From DASTPP01 sp035762175 (GTDB lineage: Bacteria; Myxococcota_A; Polyangia; Polyangiales; Polyangiaceae), in contig DASTPP010000320.1 in NCBI GenBank assembly GCA_035762175.1, forward strand, positions 1-17,391: 17,391 bases of DNA. Direction: 5' to 3'. Positions within the stretch are counted from its first letter, which is position 1. The number at the start of each line of letters is the position of its first letter. The notes beneath the pieces are model-generated. The model saw only the letters and a list, made by a program, of their open reading frames with translations. It had not been told where the DNA came from and ran no database searches. The translations under genes were made by a program, and so were the position numbers. Shown piece after piece: positions 8,031-14,850 of the stretch.

Positions 8031-9015
8031 AGGGCGCGGCGTCCTCGTCGAAGATGTCGTCGTGGCGCACGGTGGCGGCCGGGGGGGCGCCGCCGGCGAA
8101 GGCGTCCATGTCGAGCTCGGGCGGGGGCAGGGCCAACCAGCCGCGGCGCGAGGCGAGGTCGTTGAACTGGCGGCGCAGCCAGCCGGGGATCATGAAGGCG
8201 AAGGTCTTGGCGAGCCGCTGCGGGTCGTCGAGCGTGCGGATCATGCGGTCGTAGGTGAGCCGGCCGTAGGCCTTGACGAAGGCCTGGGCCTGCTCGCGCT
8301 TCGAGACCCAGGCGATGACGCCGGGCCGGTCGGCCTCGGGGTGAAACTGCGTGCCCTCGACGCCGGGGGCGAAGTGCAGCGCGAGGATGGCGCGCCCCTT
8401 CGAGACGCCGTCGCGGCTCTCGCGGGCGAGCACGCGGCCGCCGATGGCGCGCAGGCTGCCCTCGTCGACGTCGATGGCCTCCCAGTTGCGGTGCTCGAAG
8501 GCGAAGAGCCGGTCGCCGAAGGGCTCGGTGAGCGGGTGCGCCTGGCCGTGGTCGGTCATGTAGACGGGCATGACGCCGAACTTGCGCTCGGAGAGCGGCT
8601 CGACGCCGCCGACGCGGAAGTGCCGGACGAGCAGCTCGTAGGTGTAGCAGACGCCGAGCAGCGAGGGGCCGCCGGGGCCGAGCTGCAGGCGGCGCTCGAC
8701 CACCCAGTCGTAGAACGAGTACATCTCGTCGAGCCAGGGCTCGCCGTCGTGCTCGTAGGGGGTGCCGGGGCCGCCCGACGAGAGGTAAAGGTCGCAGTCG
8801 CGCGGGGGCAGCTCGTGCTTGTTGCGCGGCTCGACCACGACGAGCTCGCAGGCGAGCCCGGGGTTGTGCCGGCGCACGGCGGCGAAGAAGGCGTCGATGA
8901 TGACCCGGAAGCAGCGCATGGCCTGGTTCGGGTGACCGTTGTTCATGTCGCACAGGCAAAGGCGCAGCGTCTGGTGCGGGCGCGCCTTCGGGTGGTGAAG
9001 CTTTGGGTGGTTCAT
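8028..9015 (-). CDS. class I glutamine amidotransferase-like protein; expected stop out of frame by one base
   Basis: Class I amidotransferase domains hydrolyse glutamine and pass ammonia to a partner. Seen: a flavodoxin-like start (LRLCLCDMNNG), LSSGGPGTPYEHDGEP from 79, nucleophile Cys123 in LLGVCYTYEL (the usual GxCxG becomes GVCYT), and GTQFHPEADRPG with His225 and Glu227, completing the Cys-His-Glu triad. The C-terminal third (LTYDRMIRTLDD, MIPGWLRRQFND) is specific to this subgroup. The start is ATG 9015, preceded by GAGG at nine bases. The conserved protein ends with an acidic FDEDAAP at residue 328, then TTAG: TAG (8030-8028) is one base out of phase. Read literally, TTA is Leu and the frame runs on to 7666, 163 bases into the ATP-grasp gene, as Arg/Gly/Pro-rich sequence over that gene's promoter. 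An extra T (error or mutation) is the likely cause. Its neighbours suggest it supplies ammonia to, or trims a product of, the two ligases. Confidence 0.82.
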
Positions 9016-9096
9016 CTCCGTCGACCTCGGCGTTCGGGCCCCTTCGCCCGCCGGTAGCGCCGGCCGGTGCGCCCCGGGCTCGGGGCGCCGCCCGGA

Positions 9097-9125
9097 CGCA
9101 TAAGCCCGCGCGGCGCCGGACGAAA
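9097..9125 (-). promoter_or_regulatory. weak candidate promoter for the amidotransferase
   Basis: Minus-strand TTTCGT (9125-9120), 17 bases, TATGCG (9102-9097). It is the only A/T-containing pair of hexamers in the divergent spacer on this strand. Both are poor matches, so this is tentative. Confidence 0.25.
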
Positions 9126-9233
9126 GGGGGGCGGGGGCCTTGGGCGCGGCGGCGGCCGGGTGCCGCCGTGCGGCAAGGCCCGGGCGCGCCGCCGTCGTCG
9201 GCGGCTTTCTCGCCCCGGGGCGCGTCAAAGGTC

Positions 9234-9239
9234 TAGCAT
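9234..9239 (+). promoter_or_regulatory. candidate -10 (TAGCAT) for the subtilase, leaderless type
   Basis: TAGCAT ends six bases before the ATG at 9246, with no ribosome binding site between and no recognisable -35. It sits in the 230-base divergent spacer facing the amidotransferase gene. Confidence 0.4.
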
Positions 9240-9245
9240 GACGCC

Positions 9246-10448
9246 ATGCCCCGCGCCCGCTCCGGCCGCGCCTCGCGCGCGCTCGCCGAACGTATCCTGC
9301 CCGTCGCCGAGCGCGTCGGGGTCGACGAGCGCTACGCCGGCCGCGGCGTGACCATCGCCTTCCTCGACGCGGGCTTCTACGCCCACCCCGACCTGATGAC
9401 GCCCCGGCCGCGGATTCGGGCGTACTTCAACGTGCTCGCCCGCGAGTCGGGGGTCGAGCGCCTGCTCGAGCCGCACGCCTCGGCCTGGCACGGCATGATG
9501 ACGAGCGTGGTGTGCGCCGGCAACGGCGCGCTCTCGGGCGGGCGCTACCGGGGGCTCGCCCACGAGAGCGACCTCGTGCTCGTCAAGGTGGGCAGCCTGT
9601 CGCGCGTGCGCCACGACGACATCGCCCTCGGCATCGAGTGGGTGCTCGCCAACGCCGCCCGCCACGACGTGCGCGTGCTCAACATCTCGTGCGGCGGCGA
9701 CTACGAGGCGACCTACCTGACCGACCACCTCTCGCGCATGGCCGAGGCGGCCGTGCGCGCCGGCATCGTCGTCGTCTGCGCCGCGGGCAACGCCGGCAAC
9801 GAGCCCGGCCACCCCGTCGTGCCGCCCGCGAGCGTGCCCGCCGTCATCACCGTCGGCGGCCTCAACGACGAGGGCAACCCCCGCCTCGGCCGCTTCTCGA
9901 CCTACCACTCGTCGTACGGGCCCACCATCGACGGGCTGCAGAAGCCCGAGATCATCGCCCCGGCCATCTGGCTGGCCGCGCCCATCCTGCCGAACACCCC
10001 GACGGCCGCCGAGGCCGCCCTCTTGCACGAGCTCGACGTCGCCGAAGACCACGAGCTGCAGGGCATCTTGCAGGCCCACCCCGGCGTCTCGCGCGCGCTC
10101 GACGAGGCCGTCGGCCGAGAGCCCTACCTCATTCGGCAGATTATCGCGGCGCAGCTCCACGACCAGAAGGTCATCGACGGGCACTACAAGCACGTCGACG
10201 GCACCTCCTTCGCCGCCCCCATCGTCTCCTCCATCGTGGCTAAGATGCTCGAGGCCAACCCCAAGCTCGCCCCCCACGAGATCAAGCGCATCCTCATCGA
10301 CACCGCCCAGCGGCTGCCCCACGTGCCCATCGAGCGGCAGGGCTGGGGCGTCGTGCAGGCCGCGGCGGCCGTGCAGCGGGCCGCGAGCGCCGTCCGGGCG
10401 CCCGAGTCGACCCGCCGGCCGCCCGAGTCGCGCCGCGTGAAGGGCTGA
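9246..10448 (+). CDS. S8 family serine peptidase (subtilase)
   Basis: 400 residues with a complete subtilisin catalytic set: Asp41 in TIAFLDAGF, His82 in AWHGMM, oxyanion Asn182 in CAAGNAGNE and Ser321 in VDGTSFAAP. No signal peptide or propeptide precedes the catalytic domain (only about 35 residues before the Asp strand), so it is probably cytoplasmic. Between KPEIIAP (233-239) and the Ser321 loop lie about 80 residues, mostly helical (AEAALLHELDVAEDHELQGIL, then DEAVGREPYLIRQIIAAQ); this link is normally much shorter, so this is an insertion. The end carries a small in-frame duplication, APESTRR/PPESRR. The start is ATG 9246 behind TAGCAT. It is divergent from the amidotransferase/ATP-grasp/GCS2 genes and may process their product or a peptide substrate; that is inference. 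Confidence 0.92.
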   Translation: MPRARSGRASRALAERILPVAERVGVDERYAGRGVTIAFLDAGFYAHPDLMTPRPRIRAYFNVLARESGVERLLEPHASAWHGMMTSVVCAGNGALSGGRYRGLAHESDLVLVKVGSLSRVRHDDIALGIEWVLANAARHDVRVLNISCGGDYEATYLTDHLSRMAEAAVRAGIVVVCAAGNAGNEPGHPVVPPASVPAVITVGGLNDEGNPRLGRFSTYHSSYGPTIDGLQKPEIIAPAIWLAAPILPNTPTAAEAALLHELDVAEDHELQGILQAHPGVSRALDEAVGREPYLIRQIIAAQLHDQKVIDGHYKHVDGTSFAAPIVSSIVAKMLEANPKLAPHEIKRILIDTAQRLPHVPIERQGWGVVQAAAAVQRAASAVRAPESTRRPPESRRVKG

Positions 10449-10896
10449 GCCGTGCCCCCGCCCCCTCTCGCGCCGCCGGCCGCGGGGCCCTGCCCCGGGC
10501 CCGCCCGGGCCTCGCCCCTCGCCCGGGCCTGCCCTCCGCCCCCTCTCGGGCGTGATCCCCTGACCACGCAGTCATGGTACATGGGTCGGCCTCGGGGCCT
10601 TTCCGGGCCCCCTACCCCGCCGATGCCTACCCCGCCCCCCGCCGCCGCCGTTGCGCGCTCCTTTCCCCCCCCGGGGGGGGCGGCGAGGGCTCGGGGCCGA
10701 GAATCGGCCCGAGAGGGCGGCCCGGCGCCCCGAGTTTGGCCCGCCCTCCGCCCCACCGGCGGGGTGGGGGCCGCGTGTGAGTTGACAGACCGGTGGCGCG
10801 CGTCGGACGATTCGGGCTCGCAGGCGCCCGGGGTGTCTGCCTAGCGGCCGCTTTCCCCTCCCCCTCCCCCTTCCGAACGAAAAAAGCCAGGTCGCC
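10449..10896. other. 448-base non-coding region before the PP2C gene
   Basis: No gene supported. It holds long C and G runs, a perfect 16-bp palindrome of eight C followed by eight G (10665-10680), a 7-bp hairpin (10751-10757 with 10763-10769), and the PP2C promoter near its right end. A short frame (10574-10780) is Pro/Arg/Gly-rich and looks accidental. Confidence 0.6.
10782..10811 (+). promoter_or_regulatory. candidate promoter of the PP2C phosphatase
   Basis: Perfect -35 TTGACA (10782-10787), an 18-base spacer and a weak -10 GACGAT (10806-10811). The predicted leader is about 80 bases and includes a pyrimidine-rich tract and an A6 run at 10880-10885. Confidence 0.45.
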
Positions 10897-11671
10897 GTGC
10901 CTTCCCCCCTCCGCATCGAAGTCGTGGGCGAGACCAACGTCGGTCGCAAGCGCACGCACAACGAAGACAACTTCTCGATCCTGACCGACTTCGGCCTCTA
11001 CATCGTGGCCGACGGCATGGGCGGGCACGCGTCGGGCGAGGTGGCCTCGAAGCTGGCCATCGACACCATCGCCGAGTTCTTCGCCGACACCGCCGACGAC
11101 CCCGAGCGAACCTGGCCCTACAAGATGGACCGGGCCAAGGGCTACGAGGAGAACCGGCTCATCACGGGCATCAAGCTCGCGAACTTGCGCATCTTCGAGT
11201 TCGCGCAGCGCGACGTGAAGACGCGCGGCATGGGCACGACGATCGTGTCGATCTTCACGGTCGACAACGGCGTCTACTGCGCCCACGTCGGCGACAGCCG
11301 GGCGTACCGCATCCGCAACGGGGTCATCGAGCAGATCACCGAAGACCACTCGCTGCTCAACGACTACATCAAGATGAAGCACCTGACGGCGGAAGAGATC
11401 GCGAACTTTCCGCACAAGAACGTCATCGTGCGCGCGCTCGGCATGAAAGAGACCGTCAAGGTCGACACGCGCTTCGACGTGCCGCAGCCGGGCGACGTCT
11501 ACCTGCTCTGTTCCGACGGGCTGTGCGGGCCGGTGTCCGACCAAGAGATGCTCGACATCATCCTCGGCGCGCCCGACCTGAAGAGCGCCTCGCGAAGGCT
11601 CATCGACCGCGCCAACGAGCTCGGCGGCCCCGACAACATCACGTCGGTGCTCGCGCGGTGGGTGGCGTTAG
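10897..11671 (+). CDS. PP2C-type serine/threonine protein phosphatase (Stp/PrpC-like); expected stop out of frame by one base
   Basis: A metal-dependent cytoplasmic phosphatase that reverses Ser/Thr kinase signalling. Family motifs in order: RTHNEDNF at 19-26 (metal Asp24), VADGMGGHASGE at 37-48 (Asp39), RGMGTTIVSI, HVGDSRAYRIRNG, a LLCSDGLCGPVSDQEM metal motif, and GGPDNITSVLARW at the end. Starts with GTG at 10897; AGG lies about six bases upstream. The domain is complete at residue 257 (RWVA), the usual length for Stp-like enzymes. There the sequence reads TTAG: TAG (11669-11671) is one base out of frame. Taken literally the frame continues to 12846, through the whole lipoprotein gene, as Arg/Gly/Leu-rich nonsense, so I end the gene at this TAG. 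The next gene starts four bases later. An extra T, by error or mutation, is the simplest explanation. Confidence 0.85.
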
Positions 11672-11674
11672 GCC

Positions 11675-12685
11675 GTGAGGCGTGGCCGGGCGGCGCGCGG
11701 CGGGGGCGGGGCGCGGGGCCTCGGCGTCCTCGCCCTGGCGCTCGCGGCGGCGGCGGCGCTCTCGCCGGGCGCGGGCTGCGGGGGCCGCTCCGACCTCGGC
11801 CTGCTCGACGAGCCGTCCTCGGCCGGCGCCGGGGGCTCGGGCGCCGGGGGCTCGCCCGCGGGCGGCCAGGGCGGCGCGCCGGCCGAGGGCGCCGGGGGGG
11901 CGGCCGGGGCGGCGGGCTGTGGGGCGGCGTGCGGGGGGGCCTGCGGCGTCTGCGCCCAGGGCGTGACCGCGTGCGGCGCCCAGCGGCAGGCCTGCCTCGC
12001 GGCGCCGGGCTGCGCCGCGTTCGAGGCCTGCGCCCTCGACCAGCGGTGCCTCGACGCGCCCGACCCCTTCTCGGCCTTCGCGTGCTTCGACCGCTGCTCG
12101 ACCCTCACCGCGGGCTCCGACGACGACGTCGCGCGCTGGCAGGCCTACACGGTCTGCGCCGCCTGCGACCCCACCTGCGCCGAGCTCTGCCCGGCCGCCA
12201 GCCCGCTCTGCGGCGCGGGCGGCCAGGGCGGCGCCTCCGGCGAGGGCGGCGCGGGCGGCGCCGGCGGCAACGGCGTGACGGGCGAGGGCGGGGGCGGCGG
12301 CGGCGAGGGCGGCCAGGGCGGCGAGGGCGGGGGCGGCTGCGGGGCCTGCGTGGCCGACGAGGGGCCCGCGCTCTGCGAAGACGAGCTCGAGGCCTGCTAC
12401 GACGCGCTGCCCTGCGCCGCGCTCGACGCCTGCCTGCGCGCTGCGGGGTGCATGACGCAACCTCTCGACCAGTTCCCCCTTTGCGCCCTAACCTCGTGCG
12501 CGCCCTTCCTGTTCAGCCCGACGGCCATCACCCTGTGGAACTCCTACGCCCACTGCGCGCTCTGCTCGGGCGCCTGTTACACGTCGTGTTTGCCCTGGAG
12601 CGCCGGCCTCTGCCTGTTCGACCCGGCCACCGGCCCCCTGCCGGCGCCCCCGGCCGGGCTCGTGCCCCCGGGCGCGGGCCCCTGA
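11675..12685 (+). CDS. lipoprotein with two homologous 13-cysteine modules
   Basis: 336 residues. An Arg-rich start and Leu/Ala core (15-29) lead to a loose lipobox GAGC with Cys35, followed by GGRSDLG, an arrangement common in myxobacterial lipoproteins; it is predicted to be anchored in the cell envelope. A Gly/Ala/Ser linker (50-81) leads to module 1 (Cys90-Cys179), a Gly/Glu linker (180-221), and module 2 (Cys222-Cys313). Both modules show cysteine spacings 2, 6/8, 6, 5, 5, 5, 11/10, 3/4, 19/18, 2, 3, 3, 6/7, so they are homologous. Module 1 is preceded by two extra Cys (82, 86). Disulfides or metal binding are possible; I know no function. Starts with GTG four bases after the probable PP2C stop. 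The stop codon lies inside a tandem repeat. Confidence 0.75.
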   Translation: MRRGRAARGGGGARGLGVLALALAAAAALSPGAGCGGRSDLGLLDEPSSAGAGGSGAGGSPAGGQGGAPAEGAGGAAGAAGCGAACGGACGVCAQGVTACGAQRQACLAAPGCAAFEACALDQRCLDAPDPFSAFACFDRCSTLTAGSDDDVARWQAYTVCAACDPTCAELCPAASPLCGAGGQGGASGEGGAGGAGGNGVTGEGGGGGGEGGQGGEGGGGCGACVADEGPALCEDELEACYDALPCAALDACLRAAGCMTQPLDQFPLCALTSCAPFLFSPTAITLWNSYAHCALCSGACYTSCLPWSAGLCLFDPATGPLPAPPAGLVPPGAGP

Positions 12686-12785
12686 GCCGGGCTCGTGCCC
12701 CCGGGCGCGGGCCCCTGAGCCGATCTCGCGCCCTCGGCGAGCCCCTGGGCCGACCACGCGCCCCCGCGCGCAGGCCCCTGAGCCG
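12653..12785 (+). repeat. tandem repeat straddling the lipoprotein stop codon
   Basis: A 33-base unit occurs twice perfectly (12653-12689 matches 12686-12722), then as a shortened 30-base copy (from 12720) and a degenerate 33-base copy (from 12750), ending in the start of a fifth. The first unit encodes the last residues and TGA; the others lie downstream. Each perfect copy ends in CCCCTGAG. Confidence 0.85.
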
Positions 12786-12825
12786 GGCGCCCCACCCCGC
12801 CGCGCCCGCCGCGCGCGCCGACGAC

Positions 12826-12843
12826 CGCCCCCCCGCGGGGGCG
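12826..12843 (+). terminator. short G+C hairpin touching the acetyltransferase start
   Basis: CGCCCCC (12826-12832) pairs with GGGGGCG (12837-12843) around a four-base loop. It follows the lipoprotein repeat array and includes the first base of the GTG start at 12843, so it could end upstream transcription or hinder initiation at that GTG. Confidence 0.3.
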
Positions 12844-13451
12844 TGACCACGCGAGGCACGCCCCTGGCCCCGCCCCTGTCGACGACGCTCCTGTCCGAGC
12901 GCCTGCTCTTGCGACCGCCGCGCGCCTCCGACGCGGCCGCGCTGCGCCGGCTGCTCGTCACCAACGCCGAGCACCTGCGCCCCTGGAGCCCGGCGCCCGC
13001 CGCCGGCACCGACCCGCTCTCGCTCCTCGAGCTGACGCGCGGGCTCCTGCGCCAGCGGCGCGAGTGGCGCGAAGACCGGACGTACGCCTTCGTGCTCTGC
13101 GGGCGCGACGACCCCGCCCTGCCGCTCGGCCGCGTCACGCTGAGCCACGTCGTGCGCAGCGCCTTCCAGAACGCGTACCTCGGCTACTGGCTCGACGCCC
13201 GCCGGCAGGGCCAGGGGCTGATGAGCGAGGCGGTCGCGCGCGTCGTGCGCTTCGCCTTCGACGAACTCGGCCTGCACCGCGTGCAGGCGGCGGTGCTGCC
13301 CGAGAACGCCGCGAGCCGCCGCGTGCTCGCCAAGGCGGGCTTCCGCGAGGAGGGGCTGGCGCGGCGGTACCTGCAGATCGCCGGGCAGTGGCAAGACCAC
13401 CTGCTCTTCGCCCGCACGAACGACGAGGGCGAGGCGGGCGGGGGCCTGTGA
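12843..13451 (+). CDS. GNAT-family N-acetyltransferase, RimJ/RimL-like
   Basis: 202 residues. This group transfers acetyl from acetyl-CoA to N-termini of proteins (RimJ and RimL act on ribosomal proteins) or to small amines. Features: TLLSERLLLRPPRASDAAAL at 14-33 typical of the subgroup, LGYWLDA at 113-119, the pyrophosphate-binding loop RRQGQG at 120-125, and RVQAAVLPENAASRRVLAKA from 146 followed by GFREEG. The GTG at 12843 is part of a hairpin and no ribosome binding site is clear, so the start may lie further in, for instance at a TTG codon. The last ten or so residues are Gly/Glu-rich. The next gene begins 31 bases downstream with its own -10-like element. Confidence 0.9.
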   Translation: MTTRGTPLAPPLSTTLLSERLLLRPPRASDAAALRRLLVTNAEHLRPWSPAPAAGTDPLSLLELTRGLLRQRREWREDRTYAFVLCGRDDPALPLGRVTLSHVVRSAFQNAYLGYWLDARRQGQGLMSEAVARVVRFAFDELGLHRVQAAVLPENAASRRVLAKAGFREEGLARRYLQIAGQWQDHLLFARTNDEGEAGGGL

Positions 13452-13469
13452 AGGCCGCGCGGGGCGCGC

Positions 13470-13475
13470 TACGCT
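13470..13475 (+). promoter_or_regulatory. candidate -10 (TACGCT) for the reductase, leaderless type
   Basis: TACGCT ends seven bases before the GTG at 13483; there is no ribosome binding site in between and no clear -35. Confidence 0.35.
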
Positions 13476-13482
13476 CGGCCGC

Positions 13483-14217
13483 GTGACCGCGCCCGCCGCC
13501 CCCTCGGCCCTCGTCACCGGCGGCGGCACGCGCCTCGGCGCCGCCATCGCCCGCGCGCTCGCCGCCGCCGGCTACGACCTCGTCGTGCACTACGCGACGA
13601 GCCGCGCGGGCGCCGAGGCGGTGGCGGCCGAGGCCCGGGCGCTCGGCCGGCGCGCGATCGCGTTCGGCGCCGACCTGCGCGATCCGGGCGCGCTCGACGC
13701 GCTGGCCGAGGCGGCGCTCGCGTTCGGCGGCGGGCGGCTCGACGCGCTCGTGCACAACGCGGGGGTCTACGAGCGGGTCGAGCCCGCGGCGCTCGACGAC
13801 GCCGCGCTCGAGCGGGCGCTCGACGTCAACCTGCGCGCGCCCTACCGCCTGACGCTGCGCCTGCGGGCGGCGCTCGAGCGCGCGCGCGGCTCGGTGGTGG
13901 CCATCACCGACATCGCGGCCGAGCGGCCCTGGGCCGACCACCTTCCCTATTCGGTATCGAAGGCGGCGCTCGCGCAGCTCGTGCGGGCCTGGGCGCTCGC
14001 GCTCGCGCCGTCGGTGCGCGCGAACGCCGTCGAGCCGGGCCCGGTGCTGCCGGCCGAGCGCGACCTCGAGGCGGGCGCGGCGGGCCTGCTCGCCTCGGTG
14101 CCGCTCGGCCGCTTCGGCGCCGAGGGCGACGTGGCGCGCGCCGTGCTCTTTCTGCTGCAGAACGACTACGTGACGGGCCACGCCCTGCGGGTCGACGGCG
14201 GCCGCTCGCTCGCGTGA
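13483..14217 (+). CDS. short-chain dehydrogenase/reductase, FolM/pteridine reductase-like
   Basis: 244 residues, full-length SDR with Rossmann fold and NAD(P)H use. Cofactor loop VTGGGTRLG at 11-19 (the usual TGxxxGxG with an Arg that favours NADPH), HNAGVY at 91-96, DVNLRAPY at 114-121, and Tyr156 and Lys160 in PYSVSKAAL. The usual catalytic Ser is replaced by ITD (Thr142-Asp143), and VEPGPVLPAE follows; TD at this site and this later loop are typical of dihydromonapterin/pteridine reductases (FolM, PTR1), which reduce dihydro- to tetrahydropterins. So a pterin substrate is more likely than a fatty-acyl one, but this is by motif only. Starts with GTG 13483. No folate genes are adjacent. Confidence 0.85.
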   Translation: MTAPAAPSALVTGGGTRLGAAIARALAAAGYDLVVHYATSRAGAEAVAAEARALGRRAIAFGADLRDPGALDALAEAALAFGGGRLDALVHNAGVYERVEPAALDDAALERALDVNLRAPYRLTLRLRAALERARGSVVAITDIAAERPWADHLPYSVSKAALAQLVRAWALALAPSVRANAVEPGPVLPAERDLEAGAAGLLASVPLGRFGAEGDVARAVLFLLQNDYVTGHALRVDGGRSLA

Positions 14218-14341
14218 GGGGGCCGGGGGGGCGGGCGCGGGCGGCGCGCCGGGGCGCGGGACCGCTCGAATGTCGGGGCGCGGGCGGGGGCCGAAGGGGC
14301 GGCCCCCGGGGCCCGGCCGGGCCGATCGGGGGGGGGCCGCC

Positions 14342-14370
14342 TTGCGAGGGGGGGGCGCACGCTGTAGCTT
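14342..14370 (+). promoter_or_regulatory. promoter of the YbjN-like/PspA operon
   Basis: TTGCGA (14342-14347), exactly 17 bases, then TAGCTT (14365-14370). The ATG follows 12 bases after the -10, so the leader is only about five bases. The spacer 14218-14341 before it is G-rich and holds no gene I can support. I see no PspF/sigma-54 type -24/-12 element (GG-N10-GC with conserved TGGCAC). Confidence 0.6.
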
Positions 14371-14382
14371 CCGAGGGCTCAC

Positions 14383-14796
14383 ATGGGGCGCACAGCGAAA
14401 GATTTGGAGGCCTACTTCCTCGCCATCGGGCGCCGCTACCGCGCGGTCGACGAGGGCACCTTCGTCCTCGACCCGCCGGCGCACGCCTCGGGGCCGCTCA
14501 TTGGCGTGCGGGTCACCACCGACGGGCCGGTCGTCTTCACCGCCGAGTTCGGGCCCACGCCCAACGGCGACGCCGAGGCGGAGACGAAATTTTTCCGCCG
14601 CCTGCTCGAAATGAACGCGTCCGACCTCTTGTACTGCGCCTACGGCGTGCGCGACGGCGCCGTCATTTTGTCGTCCGCGCACGAGCTCTCGAACCTCGAC
14701 CTGAACGAGGTCGAGGCCATTCTTTCCGACTTTGACCTCGCCATCGCGCGCCACCAGCGCGAAATGCCCTCCGAGCCCCGGGCCCTCTCGGCCTAG
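14383..14796 (+). CDS. YbjN/CesT-like small protein, probable PspA partner
   Basis: 137 residues, soluble, with no signal peptide or membrane segment. The pattern is helix-strand-strand-helix: DLEAYFLAIGRRYRAVDEGTF at the start, a central FFRRLLEMNASDLLYCAYG, then LSNLDLNEVEAILSDFDL and a terminal amphipathic helix. This is the layout of YbjN/type III chaperone-like domains, which bind partner proteins rather than catalyse. Residues 8-130 match the C-terminal half of the next protein, roughly half identical by eye, with CAYGVRDG and NEVEAILSDFDLAIARH shared exactly. First gene of a four-gene operon; its promoter leaves almost no leader. Its wobble codons include more A/T (AAA TTT, ATT TTG, CTT) than the surrounding genes. 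The family assignment is from fold-level pattern and context. Confidence 0.72.
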   Translation: MGRTAKDLEAYFLAIGRRYRAVDEGTFVLDPPAHASGPLIGVRVTTDGPVVFTAEFGPTPNGDAEAETKFFRRLLEMNASDLLYCAYGVRDGAVILSSAHELSNLDLNEVEAILSDFDLAIARHQREMPSEPRALSA

Positions 14797-14850
14797 CCGC
14801 CCCCGAGCCCCGAGGCCCCCACCCCCGACGAAAGGCGCGCGCCCCCCTCG

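Noticed and set aside
12653..12785. Repeat array as a CRISPR
   Set aside because: Units are contiguous tandem copies without unique spacers, and no cas gene is present.
11672..12846. Literal continuation of the PP2C frame
   Set aside because: It covers the whole lipoprotein gene in another frame and reads as Arg/Gly/Leu-rich sequence, while the PP2C domain is already complete.
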